Below, in pieces: positions 28,358 through 38,081 of a DNA stretch of 64,000 nucleotides. Both the position numbers and the translations under genes were made by a program. The first letter of the stretch is position 1. Each line of letters opens with the position of its first letter. Source of the DNA: Pseudoduganella ginsengisoli (GTDB taxonomy: Bacteria > Pseudomonadota > Gammaproteobacteria > Burkholderiales > Burkholderiaceae_D); NCBI RefSeq assembly GCF_009720865.1, contig NZ_WNLA01000003.1, forward strand, positions 124,001 to 188,000, in the 5' to 3' direction. The notes under the pieces were generated by a model. It was given only the letters and a program-made list of their open reading frames with translations. It did not search any database and had not been told where the DNA came from.

Positions 28358-29239
28358 TTATGGATGCTCCGCTTCCGCATGCACGGCTTCGCGCCGCACC
28401 AGATAAATGCCGCTGGCAATAATGATGGCCGCGCCAACCAGCGTATAAGCATCCGGCAGCGTCTTCCATAACAGCCAGTCAATTGCCACGCCCCACGCCA
28501 GTGCTGAATATTCAAACGGCGCCACTGTCGATGCCTTGCCGCGGCTGAACGCCACGGTAATCGCCAGCTGGCCCAGGAAGCCCGTGACCGCCAGCGCCAC
28601 GATCACCAGCCAGTCTTGCCGGCGGATCGGCACCCATTGGTCCTGCACGAAAATCAGCGAACCAATCGCCATCATCACCAGCAGCCAGAACATGATGTGT
28701 TCATTGGCATCCGTGCGGCTCAAAATGCGGCTGGCGATGGCCGATACGGCATAGCAGGCCGCCGAGCCCAGTACCGCCAATCCCGCCACGGAAATAAAGC
28801 TGGTCCCTTCCGGCCGCAGCACCACCAGCACGCCGATCAAGCCCACGATGATGGCGCCCCACTGCCGGCCATCGACTTTTTCCTTGAGAATGAATACGGA
28901 CAGCGCCGTGATCAGCGCCGGCGCGATAAAGAAGATCGCATACGTGTCGGCCAGCGGCAGGAATTTCAATGCATACGCAAACGACGTCAGCATGCCGATA
29001 CCCAGCACGCCGCGCAGCAATTGCAGCGGCCAGCGGATGTTGAAAATGCCGCCAAATTTGCCGCGATAGCCGATGTACGCGCACACCAGCGGCAGTGAAG
29101 ACAGGGAACGCAGTGCCGTCACTTGCATGGCCGGGTAGGTTGCCGACAGCACTTTCATGGCCGTGTCCATCAGCGAGAACATGGCCACTGCGGTGAGCAT
29201 GGCGTAAATGCTGCGCAGGTTGTCTTTCGGGGAAGTCAG
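28358..29239 (-). CDS. DMT-family (EamA) membrane transporter
   Basis: A protein of 293 residues (281 from the first ATG) with two EamA repeats and about ten membrane helices, for example LLRGVLGIGMLTSFAYALKFLPLADTYAI-type and GAAIIIASGIYL segments. DMT proteins export metabolites or drugs; the substrate is unknown. The first ATG (29200) has no ribosome site and would clip helix 1. A perfect AAGGAG (29245-29250) sits 5 nt before an in-frame CTG at 29239, giving TSPKDNLRSIYAML as the N-terminus, so I extend to that CTG. TATAAT at 29269-29274 could be its -10. Confidence 0.8.
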   Translation of the reverse strand: MTSPKDNLRSIYAMLTAVAMFSLMDTAMKVLSATYPAMQVTALRSLSSLPLVCAYIGYRGKFGGIFNIRWPLQLLRGVLGIGMLTSFAYALKFLPLADTYAIFFIAPALITALSVFILKEKVDGRQWGAIIVGLIGVLVVLRPEGTSFISVAGLAVLGSAACYAVSAIASRILSRTDANEHIMFWLLVMMAIGSLIFVQDQWVPIRRQDWLVIVALAVTGFLGQLAITVAFSRGKASTVAPFEYSALAWGVAIDWLLWKTLPDAYTLVGAAIIIASGIYLVRREAVHAEAEHP

Positions 29240-29443
29240 GATAGCTCCTTGCTGAAACAGAGCATTTGATTATAGCAACGCGATGCAAACGTTGCCGATG
29301 CCCCCGGCACGCGCTACCCCATGGACAGCCCCCCTCCCTACCCGGCACTACGCGCACTATTTTCACGCCACTGTGACAAAGCGTGGATTTTCATGCCCTC
29401 CCGCCCCGCTATCATTCCGTAAACACTTTTTTCGAGGAACGAT

Positions 29444-29899
29444 ATGCCGTTTTGCCAGCATTGCGGCTCGCAGGCTTCCGACACGACGGACTTCTGCTAC
29501 AACTGCGGCGCCGATGTCACGGCAGCCGCGCTTGCCCTGCCCGCCATTTCCGATGCATGGCGCACCCGCTTTGCCTTGCTGCACAAGGCTGGCGGCGCCG
29601 CCATGCCGCAGTCGATCGCACTCTCCATGGCAGAGCGTGCCGTCGTGCGTTTTAATGTGCTGGCCTTCGTGCTGGGGCCCATCTATTACGTGGCCATGGG
29701 CATGTGGAAAAAAGCCGTCACGCTGGGCCTGTTGGCCCTCGCACTGATCGGCGTCATACAGATGCTGCTGGCAGCGCTGAATCTGTCGCACAGCGGCTTG
29801 GCCGCGATGGCGTATCTGATCTTGCCCGTGACCTACGCCGCACGCGCCAATATCGATTACTTCACACGCATCGTGTTGCACGACGATAGCTGGCTGTAA
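29444..29899 (+). CDS. Zinc-ribbon plus DUF2628 membrane protein
   Basis: A 151-residue protein. Residues 1-25 form a zinc ribbon (CQHCG ... CYNCG). The rest is a DUF2628 membrane domain with about three helices (FNVLAFVLGPIYYVAMGMWKKA, LGLLALALIGVIQMLLAAL, MAYLILPVTYAARAN). The function of the family is unknown. A GAGGA ribosome site precedes the ATG. It ends 38 nt before the SET gene, with which it may be transcribed. Confidence 0.82.
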   Translation: MPFCQHCGSQASDTTDFCYNCGADVTAAALALPAISDAWRTRFALLHKAGGAAMPQSIALSMAERAVVRFNVLAFVLGPIYYVAMGMWKKAVTLGLLALALIGVIQMLLAALNLSHSGLAAMAYLILPVTYAARANIDYFTRIVLHDDSWL

Positions 29900-29937
29900 C
29901 GACTGACAGTCGCACGGCGATGTTGGTAAGATGGGGG

Positions 29938-30414
29938 ATGCATACACCTCTTTACATCGTCAAAGAATCCCCCGTCCACGGCCGCGGCGTATTTGCCCGC
30001 GAACCCATCGCAGCGGGCGAACGCATCATTGAATACACGGGCGAAATCATCACCAGCGATGAATCCTCGCGCCGCGCCGAGGCGTCCGGCGGCCCCATCA
30101 ATCACACGTTCTTTTTCAGCCTGGCTGACGGCAACTTGATCGATGGCGGCAGCAACGGCAACGATGCCCGCTTCATCAACCATTCATGCGATCCGAATTG
30201 CGAAGCGTATGAAGAAGATGGCCGCGTATTTATCCACGCGCTGCGCGATATAAAAAAGGGCGAGGAACTCAACTACAACTACGCGCTGATTTACGAAGCG
30301 CGCCACACGCCTGCCATCAAGAAAGCGTTTGCATGCTATTGCGGCGCCCCCAATTGCACAGGCGTGATGCTGGCGCCGAAAAAACGCAGCCGCAAAAAAG
30401 CTTCGGCAGAATGA
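29938..30414 (+). CDS. SET-domain protein (putative lysine methyltransferase)
   Basis: A 158-residue single-domain SET protein. Canonical motifs are present: SPVHGRGVFA at the N-terminus, the pseudoknot NHSCDPNCEA, EELNYNYAL, and a cysteine post-SET CYCGAPNCTGVM that would bind zinc. A basic tail KKRSRKK follows. Eukaryotic SET enzymes methylate histones; bacterial free-standing versions occur in many Burkholderiales and their targets are largely unknown. An ATG at 29920 is in frame; I prefer 29938, which gives MHTPLYIVKES. A terminator follows directly. Confidence 0.87.
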   Translation: MHTPLYIVKESPVHGRGVFAREPIAAGERIIEYTGEIITSDESSRRAEASGGPINHTFFFSLADGNLIDGGSNGNDARFINHSCDPNCEAYEEDGRVFIHALRDIKKGEELNYNYALIYEARHTPAIKKAFACYCGAPNCTGVMLAPKKRSRKKASAE

Positions 30415-30415
30415 C

Positions 30416-30443
30416 AAACGGCGCCTGAATGCAGGCGCCGTTT
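30416..30443 (+). terminator. Terminator after the SET gene
   Basis: A 12-bp perfect stem (AAACGGCGCCTG with its complement) with a 4-nt AATG loop and a following TTTT begins two bases after the stop. It may also stop the convergent peroxiredoxin gene. Confidence 0.85.
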
Positions 30444-30465
30444 TGCTTTTAAAGCGGATCAGCGA

Positions 30466-30969
30466 TTACAGCTGGCCCAGCAAGGTTTCAGCGTTCGATT
30501 TTTCGAACTTGCCGCCTTCTTCAATGTTCAGCTGCTTGACCACGCCGTCTTCCACCAGCATGGAGTAGCGCTGCGAGCGGGTGCCCATGCCGAACTTCGA
30601 GAAGTCCGCATCCAGGCCCAGGGCTTTCGAGTAGGTGGCGTTGCCGTCAGCCATCATGCGGACAATGCCGGTGGCTTTCTGGTCGCGGCCCCATGCGCCC
30701 ATGACGAACGCGTCATTCACGGAGATGCACCAGATTTCATCCACGCCTTTGGCTTTCAGCGCTTCAGCGTTTTTCACGTAGCCAGGCACGTGCTGTGCCG
30801 AGCAAGTTGGAGTGTAAGCGCCTGGCAGCGCGAAGATAGCAATCTTCTTGCCTTTGACCAGGTCTTCCACTTTGAAGGTATTCGGGCCGAGGGAGCAGCC
30901 TTCGGTTTCGGTTTCGATGAATTCGGACAGGGTGCCTTCCGGCAGTTTGTCGCCAATCTTGATGGTCAT
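30466..30969 (-). CDS. Peroxiredoxin, Prx5 type
   Basis: A 167-residue thiol peroxidase of the Prx5 (AhpC/TSA, redoxin) family that reduces peroxides. The peroxidatic Cys lies in PGAYTPTCSAQHVPGY. A second Cys (EIWCISVND) sits in the mid-strand position rather than at a typical resolving site, so it may use glutathione or another thiol. GMGTRSQRYSMLVEDGVV matches the family C-terminal half. An AGAGGAG ribosome site is present. It lies downstream of the ftsZ terminator, as in many Burkholderiales. Confidence 0.92.
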   Translation of the reverse strand: MTIKIGDKLPEGTLSEFIETETEGCSLGPNTFKVEDLVKGKKIAIFALPGAYTPTCSAQHVPGYVKNAEALKAKGVDEIWCISVNDAFVMGAWGRDQKATGIVRMMADGNATYSKALGLDADFSKFGMGTRSQRYSMLVEDGVVKQLNIEEGGKFEKSNAETLLGQL

Positions 30970-30995
30970 TTCAGTGACTCCTCTTTAGTTTATTG

Positions 30996-31021
30996 AAAAA
31001 AAAGCCGCGCAAGCGCGCGGC
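30996..31021 (-). terminator. Intrinsic terminator of the dcw cluster, after ftsZ
   Basis: A 7-bp GC stem (GCCGCGC / GCGCGGC, 31004-31010 with 31015-31021) with loop AAGC is followed on the minus strand by eight T residues (30996-31003). It is about 130 nt past the ftsZ stop. Confidence 0.85.
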
Positions 31022-31152
31022 ATGCCCCGGCACAGACCCGCAAGTATGCCAGAGGTTTAACAAAAACGTTGGGAGCAGTCAAAAACGCGCGGCGGGTTGC
31101 GGCATGGAGTTACCGCACCCGTCCGCCAGACTTTCTACATCAGCCGGCGCAG

Positions 31153-32364
31153 TTAGTCCGCCTGTTTGCGCAGGAACGCCGGAATGTCATACGTTTCCAT
31201 GCCATTCTTTTCCATCGCGCGTACCTGCTCGGATGCGGACTCGCGGCGCCATACTGCCGGCGCTTTCATGCCGTCCAGTGCAGAACCGCCGCCGCTGATG
31301 CCGCCACCCATGGTGACAGTACCGGTGGCTGCCGCGCCGCCCAGCGATGCCGATGGCATCAAAGGACCGGTGCCGGTACGCAGCGCAGGCTGCTGAACCA
31401 GTTGCACGTGTTTCTTGGCTTTGCCCAGGCCGGTTGCCACCACGGTCACGCGGATCGTGTCGCCCATGGATTCGTCGTAAGCGATACCTTGTGCAATCGA
31501 CGCATCCGGTGCGGCAAACGCGCGCACGGCTGCCATGACTTCCTTGATTTCCTTACCCTTCAAGCCACGCGAAGCCGTCACGTTGACCAGCACGCCGCGC
31601 GCGCCGGACAGGTCGACGCCATCGAGCAGCGGCGAAGCGACAGCCTGCTCGGCAGCGATGCGGGCGCGGTCCACGCCGGACGCCGTTGCCGTACCCATCA
31701 TGGCCTTGCCCTGCTCGCCCATGATGGTCTTCACGTCGTTGAAGTCCACGTTGATGTGGCCTGGCACGTTGATGATCTCGGCGATACCCGCCACCGCGTT
31801 GTTCAACACGTCATCGGCGTGCTGGAACCACTCGATCAGCGATTCATCTTCGTAAATCTCTTCTAGCTTTTCGTTCAGGATAACGATCAGCGAGTCGACG
31901 TTGGCAGCCAGCTGCTCCAGTCCTTCTTCGGCGATATCCATGCACTTCTGGCCTTCGTGCGAGAACGGCTTCGACACCACGGCCACCGTCAGCGCGCCCT
32001 GTGCTTTCGCCACTTCGGCCACGATTGGCGCCGCGCCGGTGCCGGTACCGCCGCCCATGCCGGCAGCGATGAACACCATGTGCGCACCGCGCAGCGCGTC
32101 CTCGATACGGCCGCGCGAATCTTCGGCCAGCTTGCGGCCCACGTCCGGCTTCATACCGGCGCCCAGGCCGGTGTCGCCGATCTGGATAATGTTGTCAGCC
32201 TTCGATGCCGACAGCGCCTGCGCGTCCGTGTTGGCGGCGATGAATTCAACGCCGCTCATGCCCTTGTTGATCATGTGCTGGACTGCGTTGCCGCCAGCGC
32301 CGCCGACGCCGACGACCTTGATGACAGTACCCAGTGATGCGTTATCGACCATATCGAACTCCAT
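31153..32364 (-). CDS. ftsZ: Cell division tubulin FtsZ
   Basis: A 403-residue GTPase that polymerises into the Z ring at mid-cell. The tubulin T-loop GGGTGTG is at residues 104-110, and the N-terminal VVGVGGAGGNAV and NVDFNDVKTIM segments are standard. A variable linker ends in the conserved C-terminal peptide DIPAFLRKQAD, which binds FtsA and ZipA. The frame extends to 32424, but AGGAG (6 nt upstream) fixes the ATG at 32364. The 191-nt gap to ftsA, the largest in the cluster, is AT-rich and probably holds an extra ftsZ promoter, although no good hexamer pair stands out. Confidence 0.98.
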   Translation of the reverse strand: MEFDMVDNASLGTVIKVVGVGGAGGNAVQHMINKGMSGVEFIAANTDAQALSASKADNIIQIGDTGLGAGMKPDVGRKLAEDSRGRIEDALRGAHMVFIAAGMGGGTGTGAAPIVAEVAKAQGALTVAVVSKPFSHEGQKCMDIAEEGLEQLAANVDSLIVILNEKLEEIYEDESLIEWFQHADDVLNNAVAGIAEIINVPGHINVDFNDVKTIMGEQGKAMMGTATASGVDRARIAAEQAVASPLLDGVDLSGARGVLVNVTASRGLKGKEIKEVMAAVRAFAAPDASIAQGIAYDESMGDTIRVTVVATGLGKAKKHVQLVQQPALRTGTGPLMPSASLGGAAATGTVTMGGGISGGGSALDGMKAPAVWRRESASEQVRAMEKNGMETYDIPAFLRKQAD

Positions 32365-32555
32365 GATGTGCTCCTGATTGATGCCTTTTGCCGCGCCGCC
32401 AGTCTCTACGGCCTGCGCGGGCAAACTGCGATGTTATATAAAAAATCTGTCCGTTTTTGGAATTTCTTTTTGCTGCTGCTTTTTTTAGAACTGCTGCACT
32501 ATGCTTTGTTACGCGCTTACCACAATCTTTGCTGCCAACACCGCCACACGGCGGC

Positions 32556-33788
32556 TTAGAAGTTCCCGAGGAACCATTCCTTCATCCGCTGCCACACTGC
32601 TTTCACCGATCCATCCTGGCTGGTCACGATATGGCCGCGCATATACTGTTTTTTCGCTTCCAGCAGCAGGCCCAGTACCGTTGCGTAGCGCGGGCTGCGC
32701 ACCACGTCGGCCAACTGGCCCCGGTAATCCGGCGTGCCGAGGCGCGCCGGTTTCAGGAAAATGTCTTCCGCCATTTCCACCATGCCCGGCATGATGGACG
32801 TGCCGCCCGTCAGCACGATGCCCGACGACAGCACGCCTTCGTAGCCGGATTCGCGCACCACCTGGTGCACCATGGCGAACAGTTCTTCCACGCGCGGCTC
32901 GATCACGGCAGCCAGCGCCTGGCGCGACAGGTTGCGCGGGCCGCGGTCGCCCAGGCCCGGCACTTCCAGGTGTTCGCCCGGATCAGCCAGCACTTGCTTG
33001 GCCACGCCATAGCGGATCTTGATTTCTTCCGCTTCCGACGTCGGCGTGCGCAGCGCCATCGCGATGTCATTGGTAATCTGGTCGCCGGCAATAGGAATGA
33101 CTGCGGTATGGCGGATCGCGCCATCCGAGAACACTGCCACGTCCGTGGTGCCGCCGCCGATATCGATCAGCACCACGCCCAGTTCTTTTTCGTCCGGGGT
33201 CAGCACGGCGTCGGCCGACGCCATCGGCTGCAAGATCAAATCCGACACTTCCAGGCCGCAGCGGCGCACGCACTTGACGATGTTTTGCACCGCGCTGACG
33301 GCGCCGGTGACGATGTGCACTTTGACTTCCAGGCGGATGCCGCTCATGCCGATCGGCTCGCGCACATCTTCCTGGCTGTCGACGATGAATTCCTGCGGCA
33401 CCGTATGCAGCAATTGCTGGTCGGTCGGGATATTAACCGCCTTCGCTGTTTCAATGACGCGCGCCACGTCCTGGCTGGTGACTTCCTTGTCCTTGATGGC
33501 CACCATGCCGCTGGAATTGAAGCTGCGGATATGGCTGCCCGCAATGCCCGCATACACATTGCGGATCTTGCAGTCGGCCATCAGCTCCGCCTCTTCCAGC
33601 GCGCGCTGGATCGATTCCACGGTGGCTTCGATGTTCACCACCACGCCTTTTTTCAGGCCCCTGGATTCGTGCTGCCCCAGCCCGATCACTTCGTGGCGTC
33701 CATCGCCCATCACTTCAGCCACGACCGCCACCACCTTGGAGGTGCCGATATCGAGGCCGACGATCAGGTTTTTCGCGTCTTTTGTCAT
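32556..33788 (-). CDS. ftsA: Cell division actin-like protein FtsA
   Basis: A 410-residue actin-family ATPase that tethers FtsZ to the membrane. The phosphate-1 motif is VGLDIGTSKVVAVVAEV, phosphate-2 is GVVLIDIGGGTTDVAVF and the adenosine motif is GIVLTGGTSIMPGM. The SHS2/1C region follows the first lobe. The C-terminal amphipathic helix VWQRMKEWFLGNF is the membrane anchor. It starts 31 nt after the ftsQ stop. Confidence 0.97.
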   Translation of the reverse strand: MTKDAKNLIVGLDIGTSKVVAVVAEVMGDGRHEVIGLGQHESRGLKKGVVVNIEATVESIQRALEEAELMADCKIRNVYAGIAGSHIRSFNSSGMVAIKDKEVTSQDVARVIETAKAVNIPTDQQLLHTVPQEFIVDSQEDVREPIGMSGIRLEVKVHIVTGAVSAVQNIVKCVRRCGLEVSDLILQPMASADAVLTPDEKELGVVLIDIGGGTTDVAVFSDGAIRHTAVIPIAGDQITNDIAMALRTPTSEAEEIKIRYGVAKQVLADPGEHLEVPGLGDRGPRNLSRQALAAVIEPRVEELFAMVHQVVRESGYEGVLSSGIVLTGGTSIMPGMVEMAEDIFLKPARLGTPDYRGQLADVVRSPRYATVLGLLLEAKKQYMRGHIVTSQDGSVKAVWQRMKEWFLGNF

Positions 33789-33819
33789 CTCTGTTTGCCT
33801 GTATGCTTGCTATATTTTC

Positions 33820-34590
33820 TTAACGCTTGGCTTTGCCTTCCGGCGGTATTTTTAATCCTTGTGCACTCAGTGCCAGGCCATTCTGGTAACGCATGTCGAT
33901 GGTTTCGATATTCGGCACCCGCGCTTCCAGCTGTGGCCAGATCCGCACCAGCCGGTCGACCCGCTCTTTCAGCATGGTCTTCGACTGTTCCCGCCCCAGT
34001 TCCACACTGACGCCGTTATCGAGCTTGACGGTCCATGCATAGCGGCCCGACAAATCCAATCCTTCCGGCACCAGCTTGGCGGGGGCGAACCATTTTTTTA
34101 ATTCAGCGAAGCGTTCCAGCACTTCGCGCTCGCTGCCTTCCGGCCCGGAAAACGCCGGCATTTCATCCAGGTCTTCTTCCGCTTCCGCCAGGTTGGCCGT
34201 GAACACATCGCCCTTGACCGACAGCAGCCGCCCGTCTTCTCCCCACGTGCCCATCGCTTCATGCTCTTCCAGCGCCACGATCAACTGGTCCGGCCATTCG
34301 CGCCGCACGCTGGCGCGGCGCACCCACGGCACGGATTCAAACGCCTGGCGCACGGTATCGAGGTTGGCCGTAAAGAAGTTGCCCTGGATACGGCCCTGCG
34401 TCCCGTTGCGCAGCGTCAGGTGGTTCACGTGGCGCAATTCCGCCTGGTCCGCCGTTTCAATGCGGATCGTGCGCAAGTCAAACATCGGACGCTGCGACAC
34501 CCACCACACGCCGGAAGCCGCGCACGCGAGCGCCACCGCGGCGTACAGGCCGGATGCCGTTGCGTTCAGGGCTTTCACGTCATGCCACAC
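33820..34590 (-). CDS. ftsQ: Divisome protein FtsQ
   Basis: A 256-residue bitopic protein linking early and late divisome proteins through FtsB and FtsL. A short cytoplasmic N-terminus leads to a membrane helix around GLYAAVALACAASGVWWV, then the POTRA domain (FDLRTIRIETADQAELRHV) and the FtsQ/DivIB beta domain (WVRRASVRREWPDQLIVALEEHEA). The start is GTG at 34590, six bases after the ddl stop. No ATG is available in frame upstream. Confidence 0.94.
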   Translation of the reverse strand: MWHDVKALNATASGLYAAVALACAASGVWWVSQRPMFDLRTIRIETADQAELRHVNHLTLRNGTQGRIQGNFFTANLDTVRQAFESVPWVRRASVRREWPDQLIVALEEHEAMGTWGEDGRLLSVKGDVFTANLAEAEEDLDEMPAFSGPEGSEREVLERFAELKKWFAPAKLVPEGLDLSGRYAWTVKLDNGVSVELGREQSKTMLKERVDRLVRIWPQLEARVPNIETIDMRYQNGLALSAQGLKIPPEGKAKR

Positions 34591-34596
34591 TCTTCA

Positions 34597-35607
34597 TTAC
34601 CCCTTGCTTGTCACAGTTGCTTTGCTTCCTATCTTCAGCCGCGCCGTGCGCAGGATTTCCACGCACAAGTCTTCATAGCTGACGCCAGCCGCGCGCGCCG
34701 CCATCGGCACCAGTGAGTGGCCCGTCATGCCTGGCGACGTATTGACTTCCAGCAGGAATGGGCGGTTGTCCGAAGCGCGCAGCAGCACGTCCACGCGGCC
34801 CCACCCTTCACAACCGACTGCGCGGTATGCCGCCACGGCGATGCGCTGCATTTCAGCAGTGATGGCGGCATCCAGCGGCGCCGGGCAGAAATATTGGGTA
34901 TCGTCCGTGAAGTACTTGTTCTGGTAGTCGTAATTGCCTTCCGGCGCAACGATTTCCACGATCGGCAGCGCGCGGGCATTCGCGCCCGAGCCCAGCACGG
35001 CCACGGTGAATTCACGGCCCGTGACGAATTCTTCAGCCAGCACGGAATCGTCCAGCGCTGCCGCTGCGTCATACGCAGCCTGCAAGCCCGAGCTTTCCGT
35101 CACTTTGGTGATGCCGATGGTCGAGCCTTCATGCGGCGGCTTGACGATCAATGGCAAGCCCAGGTCGGCCGCGACCTTGTTCAAATCCGACTGTGCGTTC
35201 AGCACCGCGTATGCCGGCGTCGGCAAGCCTTCCGCCAGCCACAGGATTTTCGTCGTGATCTTGTCCATGCCGACCGAACTGGCCATGACGCCGCTGCCCG
35301 TGTAGGGAATGCCCAGCAATTCCAGCGCGCCCTGCAGGCTGCCGTCTTCGCCATAGCGGCCATGCAGCGCGATGAACACGCGGTCGAATTGCTCAGCGGC
35401 CAGTTCAGCCAGCGAACGCTGGCCCGGATCGAATGCATGCGCATCGATGCCCTTGGCTTTCAAGGCGGCCAGTACGCCGCTGCCGGACATGTTCGACACT
35501 TCCGCCTCAGCGGAACGGCCGCCAAACAATACGCCGACCTTGCCGAACGCTTTCGCGTCTTCAGCGGACAAAGGAGTAACAGGAGTCGTTGCAGCAGTCA
35601 CGTTCAA
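34597..35607 (-). CDS. ddl: D-alanine--D-alanine ligase
   Basis: A 336-residue ATP-grasp enzyme that makes the D-Ala-D-Ala dipeptide for peptidoglycan. Typical motifs are [41 protein letters not shown], the ATP-binding [19 protein letters not shown], and GRVDVLLR ... [17 protein letters not shown] near the end. The first motif has Ala where many Ddl enzymes have Arg (usually EREVS). The ATG overlaps the murC stop by four bases. Confidence 0.96.
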   Translation of the reverse strand: MNVTAATTPVTPLSAEDAKAFGKVGVLFGGRSAEAEVSNMSGSGVLAALKAKGIDAHAFDPGQRSLAELAAEQFDRVFIALHGRYGEDGSLQGALELLGIPYTGSGVMASSVGMDKITTKILWLAEGLPTPAYAVLNAQSDLNKVAADLGLPLIVKPPHEGSTIGITKVTESSGLQAAYDAAAALDDSVLAEEFVTGREFTVAVLGSGANARALPIVEIVAPEGNYDYQNKYFTDDTQYFCPAPLDAAITAEMQRIAVAAYRAVGCEGWGRVDVLLRASDNRPFLLEVNTSPGMTGHSLVPMAARAAGVSYEDLCVEILRTARLKIGSKATVTSKG

Positions 35608-37007
35608 GCCTTCTGGTAAGTCGTCAGTTTGTTGGGTACGCCGCTGATGGACCCTGCGCCCATCGTCAGCACCACGTCGCCATCGCGCACCACGTTCATG
35701 ATGGTTTCCGGCATGTCGGCAATGTTTTCAACGAACACCGGTTCCACCTTGCCGCGGGCGCGGATCGCATGCGCCAGCGAACGGCCGTCAGCAGCCACGA
35801 TCGGCGCTTCGCCTGCCGCATAAACGTCGCCCAAGACCAGCACGTCGACAGAACTCAGCACGCGGGCAAAATCTTCAAAGCAGTCGCGGGTGCGGGTATA
35901 GCGGTGCGGCTGGAACGCCAGCACGAGGCGGCGGCCCGGATACGCGGCGCGCGCGGCAGCCACGGTGACTTCCGTTTCCACCGGGTGGTGGCCGAAATCA
36001 TCGACCAGCGCGAATTTTCCACCATCCTTGCCGCCACCCGGGATGGCGACTTCGCCATAGCGGGTAAAGCGGCGGCCCACGCCGGCAAAACCGGCCAGGC
36101 CGGCCTGCGTGGCGGCATCCTCGACGCCGATTTCACGGGCAATGGCGATCGCGGAACATGCGTTTTGCACGTTGTGCATACCCGGCTGGTTCAGCACCAC
36201 GTCCAGGTCTGGATAGCCTTCCTGCAGCACAGTAAAGCGCATCGTGACGCCATCGGCGCGCGCATTGATGGCGCGCACTTCCGCATCTTCATGGAAGCCG
36301 TACGTGGTAATCGGCTTGCTGATGAACGGGATGATGGAACGCACGTGCGGGTCATCGATGCACAGCATTGCGCGGCCATAGAATGGCAGGCAATTGGTGA
36401 ATTGCACGAACGCCTGCTTCAGCTTTTCGAAATCGTGGCCATAGGTTTCCATATGGTCCGCATCGATGTTCGTGATCACTTCGATCATCGGCGACAAGTT
36501 CAGGAACGATGCATCCGATTCATCCGCTTCGGCCACCAGGTATTCACCCGTGCCCAGTTTCGCATTGGCCCCGGCTGCCGTCAGGCGCCCGCCAATCACG
36601 AACGTCGGATCCAGTCCGCCCTGCGCCAGCACGGACGCCACCAGGCTGGTGGTGGTGGTCTTGCCGTGCGTGCCTGCAATCGCAATCCCCCGCTTCAGGC
36701 GCATCAATTCGCCCAGCATGACGGCGCGCGGCACGATAGGAATCTTGCGGGCGCGGGCAGCAATGACTTCCGGGTTGTCTTCCTTGACGGCGGTGGACGT
36801 CACGACGGCATCCGCATTGCCGATATAGTCGGCAGCGTGCCCCTGGTGCACGACAGCGCCCATATCCGACAGGCGCTGCGTAACGGCGTTCGAACCCAGG
36901 TCCGAGCCGGACACGTTGTAACCCAGCGTCAGCAGCACTTCCGCGATGCCGCTCATGCCGCTGCCGCCGATACCGACGAAGTGAATGTTTTTAACCTTGT
37001 GCTTCAC
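35604..37007 (-). CDS. murC: UDP-N-acetylmuramate--L-alanine ligase
   Basis: A 467-residue cytoplasmic Mur ligase that adds L-Ala to UDP-MurNAc. The N-terminal Rossmann domain begins [18 protein letters not shown]. The ATP P-loop is [13 protein letters not shown]. Later motifs are the central-domain [14 protein letters not shown] and [10 protein letters not shown], and the C-terminal [15 protein letters not shown]. Its stop overlaps the start of ddl. All residues expected for catalysis appear present by eye. Confidence 0.97.
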   Translation of the reverse strand: MKHKVKNIHFVGIGGSGMSGIAEVLLTLGYNVSGSDLGSNAVTQRLSDMGAVVHQGHAADYIGNADAVVTSTAVKEDNPEVIAARARKIPIVPRAVMLGELMRLKRGIAIAGTHGKTTTTSLVASVLAQGGLDPTFVIGGRLTAAGANAKLGTGEYLVAEADESDASFLNLSPMIEVITNIDADHMETYGHDFEKLKQAFVQFTNCLPFYGRAMLCIDDPHVRSIIPFISKPITTYGFHEDAEVRAINARADGVTMRFTVLQEGYPDLDVVLNQPGMHNVQNACSAIAIAREIGVEDAATQAGLAGFAGVGRRFTRYGEVAIPGGGKDGGKFALVDDFGHHPVETEVTVAAARAAYPGRRLVLAFQPHRYTRTRDCFEDFARVLSSVDVLVLGDVYAAGEAPIVAADGRSLAHAIRARGKVEPVFVENIADMPETIMNVVRDGDVVLTMGAGSISGVPNKLTTYQKA

Positions 37008-37010
37008 GTT

Positions 37011-38081
37011 TTACTTTCCAAACTTTTCTAGTACGTTGGCAATCGCATCGTTTGCGTCGCGTTTTCCAGCATTTCTCGCCGCGGTGGCCATGGCCAGGCA
37101 CGCACTGCGGGTCAGTGTTTCCAGCAAAGCCGCCAGGCTTTGCGCAGTCAATTCAGTTTGCGGCATGTGGATCGCTGCATTTTGTTTTGCCATCCATTGC
37201 GCGTTGTCGCGCTGGTGGCTGGTGGTCGACGCCACCAGCGGCACCAGCACGCTGGCTACACCGGCCGCCGTCAATTCCGACACGGTGATGGCGCCCGCGC
37301 GGCAAATCACCACGTCCGCGTCCGCATAAGCGCGCGCCATGTCGTCGATGAACGGCACGACGTTCGCACTGACACCGGCGTTCGCATAGCCCGCCTGCAG
37401 CGCATCGATATTCGCCTTGCCCGACTGGTGCGTCACGATGGGACGCTGGCCTTCAGGGATCAGCGCCAGTGCCGCCGGCAGCGCTTCATTCAGCGCCCGC
37501 GCACCGAGGCTGCCGCCCACCACTAGTACCCGCAGCGGGCCGGTGCGGCCTGCATAGCGCTGTTCTGGCGCCGGCGTATCAATGATTTCCTTGCGCACGG
37601 GATTGCCCGTGACGGCTGCCTTGCCTGCCGCGCTGCCGAAATCCGCTGGGAAGCCGAAGCACACTTGCTTGGCCATTGGCGCCAAGGTCTTGTTTGACAA
37701 CAGCAGCGCCGCATCGGCATTGACCAGAACCAGCGGCACGCCACGCAGGCGGGACATCAAGCCGCCCGGTACCGTCACGTAGCCGCCCATGCCCAGCACC
37801 ACATCGGGGCGGCGCGCGCCCAGGTAGCCAAAGCAGTCGGCAAACGCCTTGACCATGCGGAACACGCCGGTAACCGTGTGCTTCAAGCCCTTGCCGCGCA
37901 AGCCGGAAAAGTGGATCGCGTCCATCGCAATGCCGTGCTTCGGCACCAGGTCTTGTTCCATGCCGTGCGACGTGCCCAGCCAGCTGACATCCCAGCCGCG
38001 CGCGCGCATGGTCTGCGCAATCGCCAGACCCGGGAAAATGTGGCCGCCGGTGCCGGCCGCCATGATCATCAAACGTTTCAT
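37011..38081 (-). CDS. murG: UDP-GlcNAc:lipid I N-acetylglucosaminyltransferase
   Basis: A 356-residue peripheral membrane glycosyltransferase that converts lipid I to lipid II. The N-terminal glycine loop is [16 protein letters not shown], then [17 protein letters not shown], and the donor-binding domain has [14 protein letters not shown] and the [26 protein letters not shown] segment. Its ATG overlaps the ftsW stop (ATGA), and murC follows after 3 nt. Confidence 0.97.
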   Translation of the reverse strand: MKRLMIMAAGTGGHIFPGLAIAQTMRARGWDVSWLGTSHGMEQDLVPKHGIAMDAIHFSGLRGKGLKHTVTGVFRMVKAFADCFGYLGARRPDVVLGMGGYVTVPGGLMSRLRGVPLVLVNADAALLLSNKTLAPMAKQVCFGFPADFGSAAGKAAVTGNPVRKEIIDTPAPEQRYAGRTGPLRVLVVGGSLGARALNEALPAALALIPEGQRPIVTHQSGKANIDALQAGYANAGVSANVVPFIDDMARAYADADVVICRAGAITVSELTAAGVASVLVPLVASTTSHQRDNAQWMAKQNAAIHMPQTELTAQSLAALLETLTRSACLAMATAARNAGKRDANDAIANVLEKFGK

